Origin: Ailanthus altissimus
Taxonomy: Eukaryota; Streptophyta; Magnoliopsida; Sapindales; Simaroubaceae
Direction: 5' to 3'
NCBI GenBank assembly: GCA_946807835.1
Contig: OX327695.1
Span: forward strand, 26,022,501 to 26,086,500
DNA length: 64,000 nt
Part shown: piece by piece, positions 45,822 to 58,559 of the stretch
Layout of the letters: each line of letters opens with the position of its first letter
How positions within the stretch are numbered: position 1 is the stretch's first letter
Notes under the pieces: generated by a model
Told to the model about the DNA's origin: nothing
What the model saw: the letters and a program-made list of their open reading frames with translations, nothing else
Database searches by the model: none
Made by a program: the position numbers and the translations under genes

Positions 45822-47509
45822 TCTTTTTGCCATTAAAGTTAATAAAATTATTATCTAATAAAGATATAATTGAGATTTTAAAAAATCTATAATTTGGTTG
45901 CCCTCTCCCCGAAACGGTATGAATTTCAATCTTTTTCCCTTCTTTAAATGCTTGCCTCGTTAGTCGTTTCTTGTGCTGTAGCAAATATCATGTTCTCCAC
46001 TGTCTTTTCAACTTACTGATTTACACATCTGTTACTGAAGTACGGTTTTTACATTGAAGTTGATCTCCCCCTTTTTTTTTTTTTTTAATTTAGAGAATAC
46101 CAAATATTTATCAGCAAGTTATTACTATAATGTTGTTGGGAGTGAACGCATGAATTTTTTTTTTTTAATTTCAATTTAGTAAAATTTTAGATCTTGTTTA
46201 TATCGAATTGATGAAAATTTTGAATTAAGTTAATTCTCAATTAAAATATTACAATTACACCGGCGTTATACCTCAATAACAAAGAACTTGCAATGTAATT
46301 ATTTGCTTTCAAAGGAAAATAGCAAATTAATTTTTTTTAAATTATGAATATCTTAAAATTATCAAATGCTGTAAACGTTGAGGTTATCATGCAACACAAT
46401 ATTCAAGAAAAAAAATTGAAATTTAATTTGTAAGAAAGGATATGATATATTTTAAAAATAATTCCCAATACTTTTTTATTTTGGAATAACGAATTGGTTT
46501 TGAGAATTTAAGAACAGTTATAGATGATTAAAGAAAACTTGACATTCATCCGAGCCGATAAATTTATATCTTGGATAACTTTTTTTTCCCTTTATCGTAA
46601 TCATCACATTTTTAAAACGTTATCTCAAATAACGATGGAATTTTTTGAAAATAGTCTATATTTTTAGCAATTATATTATAAATTAATAGTTTAATTTTTA
46701 CTAGCAAAAATTATAATAAATTAATACAATTATTCTTTTTTATTAAATATAATAATATATAAAATATTTAAAAATAAATACACAAAAATTGATTGGCATA
46801 CTCAAATAATTTTAATTAGTTATTGGGAGCATCTCACACACGAGATGGATGCATCTCTCATGCAACGCCCAATAACTAATTAAATTATTTATTTAATTAA
46901 TTAAATTATTTATTATAAATATTAATTTATTCATTAAATAATAATAAAAATATTACTTTATTAAAAAAAGTAATTATTAAATTAAACAAACTTGACAATG
47001 GAGTCTACAAATTCACCATTGTAAAGCTAAATGATGGAAATACGTAATGAGTTTCGAATAAAACAAGGTAGAGTTAAATTAGTTCTGACATGAAAATTAA
47101 ATGTTTTATTGCCTTTTGCATGTCTGGTTGTGTATGTGTGTGAGGCACACGAAATAAATTGCGTATGTGTGTGAGGCACCCGAAATTATTTATTTTTAGA
47201 ATGCTAACCCATTTTTTTTACACTTATTTTAAAATATTTTATTATAATTATAATTAATAAAGATTCCAATATTAGTTTATAGGTAACAAAAATTATTCCC
47301 TAAAAATTTGGCGTTTTCGAAAAAATTCCCAATAACGACAAAAGCTAAAGCGTGAATCCACAGTGCAGATTCTCGGTAAGGTCCCGCTACTGCCACAGTT
47401 AACACTACAGTACACCATCTCAATAGACTTACGTGCCCAACACCACATTCAAAACCTTACTACAACAAAGCTAAGAAAAACTCCATACGTCAAATCAAAT
47501 AAAAGAGAA
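45822..47509. other. Intergenic region and promoter side of the PYROXD2-like gene
   Basis: AT-rich with long T and A/T runs. A strong hairpin lies at 46804-46890. A ~31-bp tandem duplication (gtatgtgtgtgaggcac, twice) lies at 47131-47185. I see no clear TATA box at a fitting distance. The longer frame upstream of the gene begins at a GTG (47363), so 47363-47509 is more likely 5' UTR. Confidence 0.5.
46804..46890. repeat. Inverted repeat / hairpin
   Basis: Arms 46804-46827 and 46868-46890 pair over 23 bases with one bulged T (core aattagttattggg / cccaataactaatt) around a 40-base loop. The loop itself contains gcatctc...gagatggatgc. It could be a small MITE remnant or a cruciform-forming element. 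Confidence 0.7.
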
Positions 47510-50500
47510 ATGTGGCGTAGGAGCTTTGGCAGCATCGCCGACAGCACGCGCATGTTGAAGGAGAAGAAATGGGACGCGCTGGTGATCGGCGGAGGCCACA
47601 ACGGCTTGACAGCCGCGGCTTATTTGGCTCGTGGAGGACTCTCAGTGGCCGTCCTCGAGCGGCGCCACGTCATCGGCGGGGCAGCCGTGACTGAAGAGCT
47701 CATCCCTGGCTTCAAGTTCTCTCGCTGCAGCTACCTCCAAAGCCTCCTCCGCCCCTCCGTCATCAGGTGTGGGTCCCACATTTTCCACAAATACAATTAC
47801 GTTCATAACGGTTATGTCACGTCTATTTATTTGTTTTAAATAGGGAATTGGAGTTGGGGAGGCATGGACTGAAATTGCTGAAGAGAAGTCCATCATCGTT
47901 TACACCGTGTTTGGATGGACGGTATCTTTTATTGGGACCTGATAGTCAACTTAATCATTCCGAGATTTCCAAGTTCTCAAAACGCGACGCCGATGCTTAT
48001 CCCAGGTTTTCAATTTCATAACAAACGCAGTGCTTAGGATGTGTTTTTTTAAGCTCTGTTAGTTTCGTAGTGTACAACTTTCTAGAAATATTCATGGTGA
48101 AAATAAGTGAACGGGAAACCGACGTTTAAATTGCGTTAATAATGACACATGATATTAAGCGATCGTTGAAGCTGACCGTCTTGACGATGGTTTAAAGTCT
48201 ACCTCTGGTTGCTGCAGTCATTGACAATATTATCTCCCCAAATTTTCTTGTACTTACTAAACACTGGAAAATCATGTCAAAGTAAATCATTTTCCTAATT
48301 TTTTTTATAAAAAAAATAAATACAGCAGGACATTCTAATCGGTGAAGTAAAAGGAGCCTTGAAAGTGTTGTTTTTCATGTATGATGGTATACTTATGATC
48401 TGTCGTGATTGGTTTGGATTAGGTTAACGAAACGAGCTTAAGAATTAAATTCGTTGAACATATTGGAATAAGTTGCGGAGTAGCAATAGAACTTAAGAAT
48501 CGACGAAAGAAGAACTTCATATATCTCTTAATTTCACAAGGTTTTGTTACTTCAGCAAGTGAATGAAATTCCTCAAAGTTAACTAAAGATTCAAATAAAC
48601 TGTACTTTAATTGTGTTTAGATATTTGTCTTTTATTCTAACATCTACTTGAAGCACTTTTATTTGTAATCCACAGATACGAGGAACACCTCGAGAGATTC
48701 TGCAAATTCATGGATCTGCTTGTGGATTCACCCACCCCTGAATTGCCACAAGGTGTCCCCTCTTTTAATGAACAATTCAAGTATAAAATACAAAACTCAG
48801 CCTTTTGGGCTCGGTGTCTGCGGCAGGCCCTCTCCATGGGGCAAAAAGACATGGTGTAAGGGTTCCTTCTCTAATCTCAAGTGAATTTTAAATGGTGCAA
48901 CCCCTAACTAGTGTCAATAAGAGAAAGTTAGCATGAATAGTAACTTAACTGTCATGAATTGTAGTCTTTTCCTCTTTTAAATATGTATTCAATTTTTTTA
49001 ACAGGGACTTCATGGATCTTTTACTGTCCCCTGCTTCAAAGGTTTTGAACAACTGGTTTGAGGTTGTATTCATTTTCTTTATATGTTTCTTTTGGTTCCT
49101 AGAACTATAATTGTTAAGAATAATCTTTATTTCCATTTCTTTTAAAAGTGAATATTTATCTGTCCTTTAGCTTTAAGCTTGGTGTTGTTCTGTTAATATC
49201 ATTCATCCCATGGATCTACCTCCATTGGATTTGTTTAACTTCTCAATAATCTATTCCCTAAATTCACACTTTTGATTATATGCTTCCTATAACAACCCGT
49301 TCCCATACAATATGATATTGTTCGCTTTGAGCTTGGACCCGCATGATTTTGTTCTTGAGTTTCTTCAAAATGCCTTATACTGTTTGAGAATAAACTCTAC
49401 ATATATAGCCAGAAAATTTATCTAATTAGGCAACATGGAATTCTAGCACCATCCATCTTGGCCTTACTATCTATAGTCTCAAGAATCTTAGATTTCAATT
49501 GTTACAATCTATCCCTGTAAGAGATAACCTCGTGTGTGCTAGGCCCTTGAGGACACATAGCTAACCCATATGGGCTAGACCCCAAGGGTCACACAACACG
49601 TGTGTGTTATCTGTAGCCCTAACTGTGGGCTTGCTGGTCTATACCGCGAGGTAGATCCAGCTCTAATACTATTTATAACAATCCGTTCCTACACAATATG
49701 ATATTATCCGCTTTGAGTCTAAACCCATATGATTTTGTTCTTGGGTCTCATCCAAAGGCCTCTTACAGTTGAGAAAGGTGGTACAGTTCTTCCAAACCTC
49801 AAGAGAGTTTGAAGGTAAGGAAGAGGAAGACAATGGTGTTCTCAGGAATTTTCAAAGGAATTTAAAGATAACAAGGTAATTTCTTGAGATTTCGAAATCT
49901 GAAAACTTCAAACTGTAATATATTTTTTATACCTCTCCATTCACATAAAAAAAACCTATTGAAATTAAAAAAAACATTTATTTTGAAAAACTTTCAATTA
50001 TGTCATTGGTTATAATAAATGAATTGTATGCATGGCATAACATCTATAATAGTTTGTACTGTAACAAAATTATATATGATCAATATTACACATACAAAAT
50101 TCTTTATAATTTTTATACAAATTGAATATAACATATAAATATAAAAGTTAATAAAATAACTAAAATAAATAATGTTAAGGTCCCACCATGGACTTGCCCA
50201 TTTGTATTTGTTTTTCATTTGTTTCATTAATTATATTTTAATCAAATTAAAACATGTTACAAATGAATAATATATAATTGTTTGACTTGTAACAATAATA
50301 TCAAATATTATGATAATTATTATTTTATTCAATAAACAATTTAATAAATAAAATAATATTTTTGCTTGTCAAACAAGTAAAGTCATTTTGGTAATTTTTT
50401 AATCAAACAATAATGGGCCTATAATGTGTCACGTGTTATCATTCTATTGGTTAACAATTATTGTTAACTAATTGATACACTTAACACTTAAGTCTTGACA

Positions 50501-53500
50501 CGTGTACATTTTGAGGGATATTGAAGCAAATGTCCGGTCTGCTAGAATTACTGGATTGAACTATTTAATCTGGTTACGTTACCCTAGTGCATAAGTACAC
50601 TTCATATTGCGGGACTCCCTACGTCCATGCCCGATCTGTCAAACAAAACTATTTCGTGAGTCCGTGATCAATGCCCCTGACACACACGTCACGGATATTA
50701 CAAATCAGCGCAGTAAACCATACAAGTTGAGGTTATAGCGCATACGTATAATCCTTCTGCCATTCATATCCAGGAGGAGCGGGAATATAGATCATCACCA
50801 TCAAATTCCCAAGCACTCATCCTTGAACTTATCTCCAGACATATATCTCAATAAACAATATATGCAAATACTTTTGCAATATTGTTTGACCCTGTAGGAA
50901 ACTCTTTTCTCAAGTTTATTGTTTATGGCCATAAGTTTTTCTGAGATACAGTCTCGGAGCATCTAGATATACAACTCACTAATGTGAGCTGATGGATCTC
51001 ATATCCGCACACACAGACTCCATGAGCATTGGACCATACTCAGTAATACATAGCGATCAAACCATGAAAGGTCTCTAACATATGTGGAGTTAAAGCATAT
51101 TAGATTACTCACAAGCCCACCGTGACGCTTAGGTTAAAGGATTATGTACACTACTTAACTCGAGAGGACCTACTATTGATGGCTTCATAGGATGTCTATC
51201 GGGGTCCTCATTGAGCCGATTCAGTAATCAGTCCTTACTGAATACCCGCATGTCATACGAGCTTCTAGCAAACCCATGGTCAGTTAAGAACAACCATCTA
51301 AACCATTTAGATATGGTCATACACTGATCTATAATAAAGGGTTTCACCGACAGACCTGTATCGGTGAATTAGATCAGGAACATCGTATTTGAGAATACAC
51401 GTGCATAATAATATTTCTTAGCACCTATTGCAACTCCTTACAACTATGTTATTATTGATGTACTCTCAGGTCTATGTCCCTTTACAGACAAGGTCCTAAT
51501 TCTTAAATTTTGCTAACTTTTATAACTTACTAACTCTTAGTATTGCTAACTATTATCAATTATAATTATCATCATTGCTAACTTTTAGTGCTAGTCTAAA
51601 CTCTTTTAGACCGAATTTGAACTCCTTCAGATCATATAATGTCTATAGTGTTACAAGCACTGTGCCATATAATAAATGAAATTAGCGATTTAATAAAATG
51701 TACTGTATAATTATTATAAAATAAAATATTCATACAAAATAGGATGACAAGTAATCACAATTCCCAACACCTAGTTAGATAAAGTTTTTAGGTTATATAT
51801 GTAGAGCTTCTTCTCAAACAATAAAAGGCCTTTTGGAGAGACCTAGGAACAAAACCATGTAGGCCTAGACCTAAAGCGGACAATATTATATTATGTGGGA
51901 ACGAGTCGTTACAAATGGTATCATATTGTGTAGGCCAACGAAACCCTTAGTTTAAGCTACAAATAGCACACGTGTTGTGTGATATTTAAGGTTTAGCCCA
52001 CATGGGTCATCCATGTATCCCCAAGGGCCTAGTGCTTACGAGGCCATATGTCCCCTAAAGGGGGTAAATTGTAACACCAGAGATTTAAGATTCTTGAGAA
52101 TATAGATTCAAAGCCAAGATGGATGAGGTTAAGGTTAAATGTCAAAATCCATATCGCTTGGTTTGATACATTTTTGGGCTATATATGTAGAGCTCTTTTT
52201 CAAATAGTAAGAGGCCTTTTAGAGAGATCCAAGAATAAAACCGTGCGAGTTAACAATAGTATACAACATACAAAATACTTAATATAATTTTCTTATACAA
52301 ATTGAATAAAAAAACATATAAATATAAAATTTAATAAAAAAATTAAAATAAATAATGTGAATTAATACCTCTATAACACCAAATCCAAGATTCTTGGGGC
52401 TATAGATAGTAGGACCATGATAGATGAGGTGAGGGTCAGGTGCCAGAACCCTATATTATCTTATTATATAAAGTTTCTTAACTATATATGTAGAGCCCCT
52501 TCTCAAAGTTTTTTGGGAAGACCCAAGAACAAAATCGTGTTAATCCGGGCCTAAAGCGAATATATTGTATTGTGTAAAAGTTGATCGTTACAAATGGTAC
52601 ATAGTGTGTGGGCAAGAAAGCCCACAGTCTAGGTACAGATAGTGCATATGTGTCATGTGACCCTTGGGGTCTAGCCCACATAGGTCATCTATATATCCCC
52701 AAGGGCCTAGTGCACATGAGGCATGTGTCCCTTACAATGGTAAATTGTAACACCCGAGATTCAAAATTCCTGAAACCATAGACGTAGAGTCAAGATGAAT
52801 GAGGTGAGGGTTAAGTGTCAAAATTTCACATTGCCTAGTTAGATAAATTTTTTGGCTATATATGTAGAGCCATTTCTTAAACAGTAAAAGGCTTTTTGGG
52901 GATACCCAAAAACAAAATCGTGCAAGCCCAAGCCTAAAACGAACAATATCATACTATGTAGGAACAGGTCGTTACACTAACCTCTTTCTCCATGTTAGCT
53001 AATAACAACTATTTAGTTTTGTATATTATACGACATCATATAAGAACTCATCAAAGCTTTTCTCAACCATGTATAATCTTTTGGAGTCTTAAATTTCTGA
53101 AAGGTAATAGCGCATCATGTCATCCCTTAATAGGCAAGGCCATAGGATTTATTTATGTTAGATTTTATTCTTCCAACACATATCCGGAAATAGTTATAAT
53201 AGTGATAGACATCGTATGAAGAAGGTATTGTGTTAATCTGCTCATTGATTTTCTTTGGTGGACTTTGATATATACAGACAGATGTTTTGAAGGCAACCCT
53301 TGCTACAGATGCTGTTATAGGGACCATGGTAAGCATACTTCTTGTTTAGTGTGGGGATGGATCATATTCAAATTTATTTTTTTCTATGTGAACCTACAAG
53401 TACTGTGCATTTGTACAACATAGGTTTCTGTAAGTGACAATGATGTGATGAGGGTTCATGTCATTGCAAGTCCATCAGACATTAATTAATCAAATGTTAC

Positions 53501-56500
53501 ACTAACTTATTTCATTTTTACTAGAGCTGAAAAAAATCATTTTGCCTCTTCAATTTTCTTTTGTAGGGTAGTGTCAGTACACCCGGGAGTGGATATGTTC
53601 TTCTACATCACGTGATGGGAGAAACTGATGGTGATCGTGGAATTTGGTCGTATGTATTTCTGTTGCTAGCTTTATGTATATATTATGCATCAGATAAATA
53701 CCAAGCCATAAATTACTTACTATCCCTTTCCCATTCTGAAGAATCTTGAAATGTACCTTGCACTAGTAACCACATATTATCTCATTCTTGGAATCTTTAG
53801 GAAGAGAACATTGTGATGCAGTTTTATGATTCTACTCTAATAACCCTCTGGAATAATGCCTTGCATACTATATATTATTTATTGAATGCATGATAGTCTT
53901 GTGACATGACATTTATAAGTTTGTCCTGGATTCTTGGTGTAGGTGTCATATGTTTCCACAAACATGTATCCTTTGCCCATCTCTTTCTAAATTTATTTAC
54001 ACTTCTGTTGTAGTAACATTTCTAGTGGAAGCTCTTTCTTCTTTTCTGATCAGTATTGAAATATAGTTCAGTGCACCATTTGATATAAGATTGATCACAT
54101 TATATATGCTCTGTCTTAGGTAACTGGGGTATTTGATAACTAATAATTCTATAGGTATGTTGAAGGTGGGATGGGCTCAGTATCCAAGGCCATTGGCAGT
54201 GCTGCTAGGGAAGCTGGGGCTCATATCATGACAAGTGCAGAGGTATGTTCATCTTAGTCACTTCTTTGGCCTTCATAATGCACCTCTTTTCTTATATATG
54301 AGTAAAATCTTATTCTATAAACTTGTATGTGATATCTTATTTGGTTGCATGAATATATATAGTTTTGTATTATTTGCAACCAGAATAAGCGTGGATAAAT
54401 TCTGGAACATACTTGAAGTACATTGACAAATATGTCCAAAGGTTCATATAAGTAAGGAACACTTAATGTGGAAAATCGATAGTAGATCTCAGCATCTTGA
54501 ATATGTTATTGAGAATCAGATCAATGTCACAAGTTGTGTGAAATGATTCTGGTTAGATCATGTTTGAATATTATGGTTAGACCCCTCACATATGCAATAT
54601 GCTTCATATGTAAAGAAAAATACCCATTGGTGGGGCACTTGTACTCTTACTGCTGATGGTAGAAACAACATGGAGTTTATGAAACTTGCTTTATACAAAT
54701 ACATGGAAAGGGGAAGGAAAAGGAAATGATCTGGAGGAATTCTTTTGACAACTTTTTATGTAGGTTTTAACAAATGCAAAATTTTCCCCACAGGATTTTC
54801 TTGTGCCTACTTTGAGCTTCGTCTAGTGGGAATGAAGGATTCTGCAGTTTAAAATTAGGAATGCAATGATAGAGTCAACTTCATATAACAGGAGAGTGTT
54901 GCTGGAGTAGAGAGTAATCGTGAGAACTAATAGACTGCTATCATGCTGTTGGGTAGTAGAGGGATGGTCTTGCACGTACATTGTTAATATTGAGTGCTCT
55001 TCAGATTTCTGGGAATTTCCGTGTATATAAAAGAGTGTTGTTTGTTTTTTAATTGTTTGCGACTTTGTTTCTAATTGAAAAATAATATAACCTGTAATGT
55101 TTCCTTCACTATCTTTATTTCAAGGATATAGTTGGGGAATGATTTATGATTTTGCCCTTTAACTTTTGCCTAGGTTCACTATATCGGCTGATTCTTTTTC
55201 TACTGCTAAGCAATTTCTTTTTTCCAGGTGAAACGATTGGTGATGAACAATTCTGGAAGAGTAAATGGGGTTAGTTTCACTACTATGTCCCCTTTATGAA
55301 GTAGGTTTCGAAGTTTTAGTCAAACTGATTACATTGTGCGTGCATGGCTAATTCTATTTAGGTACTGTTAGCTGATGGTACACAGGTGCATTCTTCAATT
55401 GTTTTATCGAATGCAACCCCATATAAAACTTTCATGGTAAAGGTTATCACTGTTTATTTAATTCTATTTTACAAACATAAGAACTATTCTGTATGTTAAG
55501 CTGTGTTATCTTTCTATTCTAAATAGATTTTGATTGTGATCATAGGCTATGCTATTCTGATGCAGGAGTTAGTGCCGAATAATGTTCTTCCTGATGATTT
55601 TATCCTTTCGATTAAACACTCTGACTACAGATCTGTAAGCTCTCTTAATGACATTTGTTTACCTTTACACAGTTTATCAATATGTTGTTCCGTTTGTGTC
55701 ACATAATCTGCTATTATACTAATGAAGATGTTTTATGGCCTGTGACTCTGTGATAGATGGGAAGATACTGTACAGGTTCATAGTTGGACTATTATTTTCC
55801 TGTTAAGGAAAATAATGGGAATAAATTATTTTGTTTAAAGCAAGACGCATGGATCTGATTGTCTTTTATGCCAGAATTAATGGAACTTTGTTGAATAAAA
55901 ACTGGACACGTATGGTGGAAAGTGGATTGTCTTCTGTAATGATTTACTTCTCAAATATAATATGCGAGGTTTTATCTTTCTATTTCTTTCTCCTGATAAG
56001 CTTGTTTTGAGTTAGGGGTAGAACTATTTTGTTCAAATGTTCTAGCTATGTGTTGAATTATGACACTTTCTTAAAAGTCTCTGGTGTTCTAGAGTGTCAT
56101 GGGCTCATAACTCCAAAAAATTTAGGGTGCTTTGAAGCCATAAGACTGTATGGCTTGTGGAACAAAACTTACCAAATGTTGTCTCAGTTCTTTTCCAATT
56201 CTGAACTTACCTTTGTTCTATGTGGCTATCCTTTATTGGAACAGGCAACTACAAAAATAAACTTAGCTGTCAATAAATTGCCCCAGTTTCAATGTTGTAA
56301 GTTAAGTCATCCTGGTCCAGGTCCTCAGCATGTGGGTACCATTCATGTTGGTTCAGAGAGGTATGATATTCTTTTGGAATTGTTATTTTGTTGGTATGAT
56401 CTATATGTTTTCATGATACCTGTGTGTTGTAGGAAGGTTAACTTTTGGATCAATGGAGCAATAATTGCCAATACCTAAGACAAGTGTTAAAGCTCAAATT

Positions 56501-58205
56501 TGACAAGAAGTAATGTGTTTGACAGGAACTAATATATTTGACTCTGGGTTAAAATGTTTACCTAACTCTTCTGCCAGTTTATTTATTTATTTTTTTTGCT
56601 GAGAAAAAAATCATAAAAGATTAAAATGATAATAATACTCTTTAGATGCACATTTAAATCTGAATCCTTTTAGCTTGCATAGGCTATTTTAGTTAGTTAG
56701 CTTTTGAAATACAACAAAAAGAAAGAACCGTGACAATTTAGCTAAGAAAAGCAGCACCTTTGACTTCAAAGTAGGAGTTCGATTTTGAGTACATTAATAG
56801 AATGGCTGGTCATTTAGCGTTTTTTATGATAGTATTAAGCATAGTGGTTTATGTTGCTTTAGAATATAGCATGTTATTCTGCTACACAAGATCTTACGAT
56901 CACTTAGAGTTTATTGTCTATCTTATATGGATTTACTCTTTGGGAAACAGATTATCCAAGCATTGATGTGTTGGCAATGTTTGACACTTGCTTTTAAATT
57001 TGATTTGGAACCTCTATCTCATTAAATTGTTTAGAGAAAAGAATATCTTCCTAATCTTTGATCTGGTTTATCACTTCTTTAAGCATGGAGGAGATCAATG
57101 TAGGCTGTCAAGAAGCCGTCAATGGATTACCATCAAGAAGGCCAATCATTGAAATGACAATTCCTTCTGTGCTGGACAAGACTATTTCGCCTCCTGGTAC
57201 TCAAACTTTGCCTAGATGATATTCTACCTTTTGTGGAATTTTATCCTCCAAAAACTAACAGAGATACCGGGAACATTTTCAAAAACCGAGAGATACTTCA
57301 ACGTTTATCATTCTTGTGATTTGTTCACAATGTTTGCAGTTTGCATGAGGTATAATGACATTGTTAGATCATGAATTTATGAAGTCTTAACTTTCTGTTT
57401 GTAGGAAATCATGTTATCAACCTGTTTATTCAATACACACCATATAAGCCATCGGATGGCAGCTGGACAGATCCTGCTTACAGAGTAAGTAGAATCGAGA
57501 ATTGAAGTCTTTCCCATTTCAACTTGATAGCATGATATATTTCATCAGTTTGCCAGTATAGTATTACTACATTAAAATGTCGTGTGACGGAAGTATAGGT
57601 TTATTATTGTTCCAACTAATCAGTGATTATTATCTTTGTAGGAGTCATTTGCAAAAAGATGTTTCTCCTTGATTGATGAATATGCACCTGGGTTCAGCTC
57701 ATCAGTGATTGGCTATGACATGCTTACACCACTAGATCTTGAAAGAGAAATTGGTCTTACAGGTACTTGAGAACTGCAACCATTGAGATCCTAGATCACA
57801 ACATACAGTCATTTGAAATTCATATAGTGAAATTTCAATTAGTCCCTAATTCTTGAAAGCTTATTTACAGGCGGCAATATTTTTCATGGTGCCATGGGAT
57901 TGGATTCTCTCTTCCTCATGCGACCTGTAAAAGGATGGTAATTTGACATTACATTTTATTCCATTCTCCCAATTCCAAGAAATTTATTTATGTAATTTAA
58001 AAGGATGGTAATTTGACACTACATTTTATTTCATTCTCCCAATTCTAAGCAATTTATTTATGTAATTTTGGATTACAGGTCACATTATAAGACTCCACTG
58101 CAAGGACTATACATGTGTGGGAGCGGTGTTCATCCTGGGGGTGGAGTGATGGGTGCCCCTGGACGCAATGCTGCTCGCATGGTACTTCAAGACTTAAAGC
58201 AGTGA
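47510..58205 (+). CDS. PYROXD2: PYROXD2-like FAD-dependent pyridine nucleotide-disulphide oxidoreductase domain protein, 16 exons
   Basis: Exons: 47510-47766, 47844-48005, 48676-48855, 49005-49062, 53278-53328, 53567-53649, 54155-54242, 55228-55269, 55362-55436, 55566-55634, 56245-56360, 57084-57196, 57405-57484, 57642-57762, 57871-57937, 58079-58205. All introns are GT-AG. The sum is 1689 bp, 562 aa, with the frame open throughout. This matches the usual ~560-580 aa length of the PYROXD2/phytoene-dehydrogenase-like (COG1233) family. The N-terminus '[15 protein letters not shown]' is Arg/Ser-rich with few acids, like a mitochondrial presequence. The FAD Rossmann motif VIGGGHNGL (25-33) follows, with acidic Glu50 at the end of strand 2 and GGAAVTEE after it. 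The C-terminal FAD signature '[20 protein letters not shown]' is near residues 533-552. The animal homologue is mitochondrial; the substrate is not established here. The start was chosen as the first in-frame ATG. Intron 4 (4.2 kb) holds repeats. Exon borders rest on consensus sites and family continuity, without transcript data. Confidence 0.93.
49270..49760 (-). repeat. Dispersed intronic repeat, inverted copy (intron 4)
   Basis: Contains 'acaatatgatattgttcgctttgag', shown here only as its core atatgatattgttcgc, plus 'tgggctagaccccaagggtc' and 'aacaacccgttcccatac'. The same sequence in reverse complement recurs at 51770-52990. The element opens and closes with similar 'aacaa.ccgttcc.ac' words (49291 and 49677), as if a terminal part is duplicated. 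Confidence 0.7.
50173..51769 (-). mobile_element. Truncated copia LTR inside intron 4
   Basis: The right end reads ...attcccaaca at 51769, and its body matches the 9300-10612 LTR segment in the same orientation ('gggactccctacgtcc', 'tacaaatcagcgc', 'cggatattacaaatcag'). About 0.6-0.9 kb expected at the left end is missing and no TSD was found, so it is a truncated old copy. The gene is still spliceable around it. Confidence 0.75.
51770..52990 (+). repeat. Dispersed intronic repeat, two to three tandem direct copies (intron 4)
   Basis: Recurring words are 'ggctatatatgtagagc' (51797, 52178, 52483, 52855), 'catgtatccccaagggccta' and 'aattgtaacacc.gagat', spaced roughly 300-400 bp. Each is the reverse complement of the 49270-49760 copy. 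An ~85-bp AT-rich piece at 52268-52352 also repeats 50090-50172. Confidence 0.7.
57930..58070 (+). repeat. 70-bp tandem duplication containing the intron 15 splice donor
   Basis: The segment starting aaaggatggtaatttgacat at 57930 is repeated from 58000 with four or so changes. Each copy holds the exon-end plus donor 'aaaggatg|gtaatt'. Use of the second donor would extend exon 15 by 70 nt and shift the frame. Confidence 0.88.
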
Positions 58206-58559
58206 TTGAATTAATATTTATGACTTGCTGCTATACTTTTGTACCATATTCTCCAGTTTGTTTTAATTTTAGCTCGTTTGTGCTATCACAATAAGGCTTT
58301 TTTTTCTAGAAACAATCAGTCTTTTCACCGTCGAATATTTCTTGTAGTAGAAGCTTTAACAGAATTGTGGGTCTAGTTCTATTTGTCGCACTTAGAAGAC
58401 AATCATGAAAGTAGAGCGCAAGCTAGTTGCCATTATTGATATTGTCGTTCTACCACATTTCCTTATTTGTACAAACTGTTCAGTTGCAGAAACCACCTTG
58501 CAACTTGCATTACCTATGGTTATTCATAGCATCGAACTCTTGCCATAAACAGAAACTTG
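58206..58559 (+). other. 3' flank / probable 3' UTR of the PYROXD2-like gene
   Basis: Follows the TGA at 58203-58205. No canonical AATAAA was found within the first 150 bp; AATAAG occurs near 58290. The 99-codon frame from 58427 has no recognised domain and runs into the tandem repeat. Confidence 0.4.

Noticed and set aside
47642..47896. 84-codon minus-strand ORF
   Set aside because: Antisense shadow of exon 1 and 2 of the PYROXD2-like gene, whose splicing and family fit are clear.
56029..56478. 149-codon plus-strand ORF
   Set aside because: It is intron sequence joined to exon 11 and the following intron. The coding part is 56245-56360 only.
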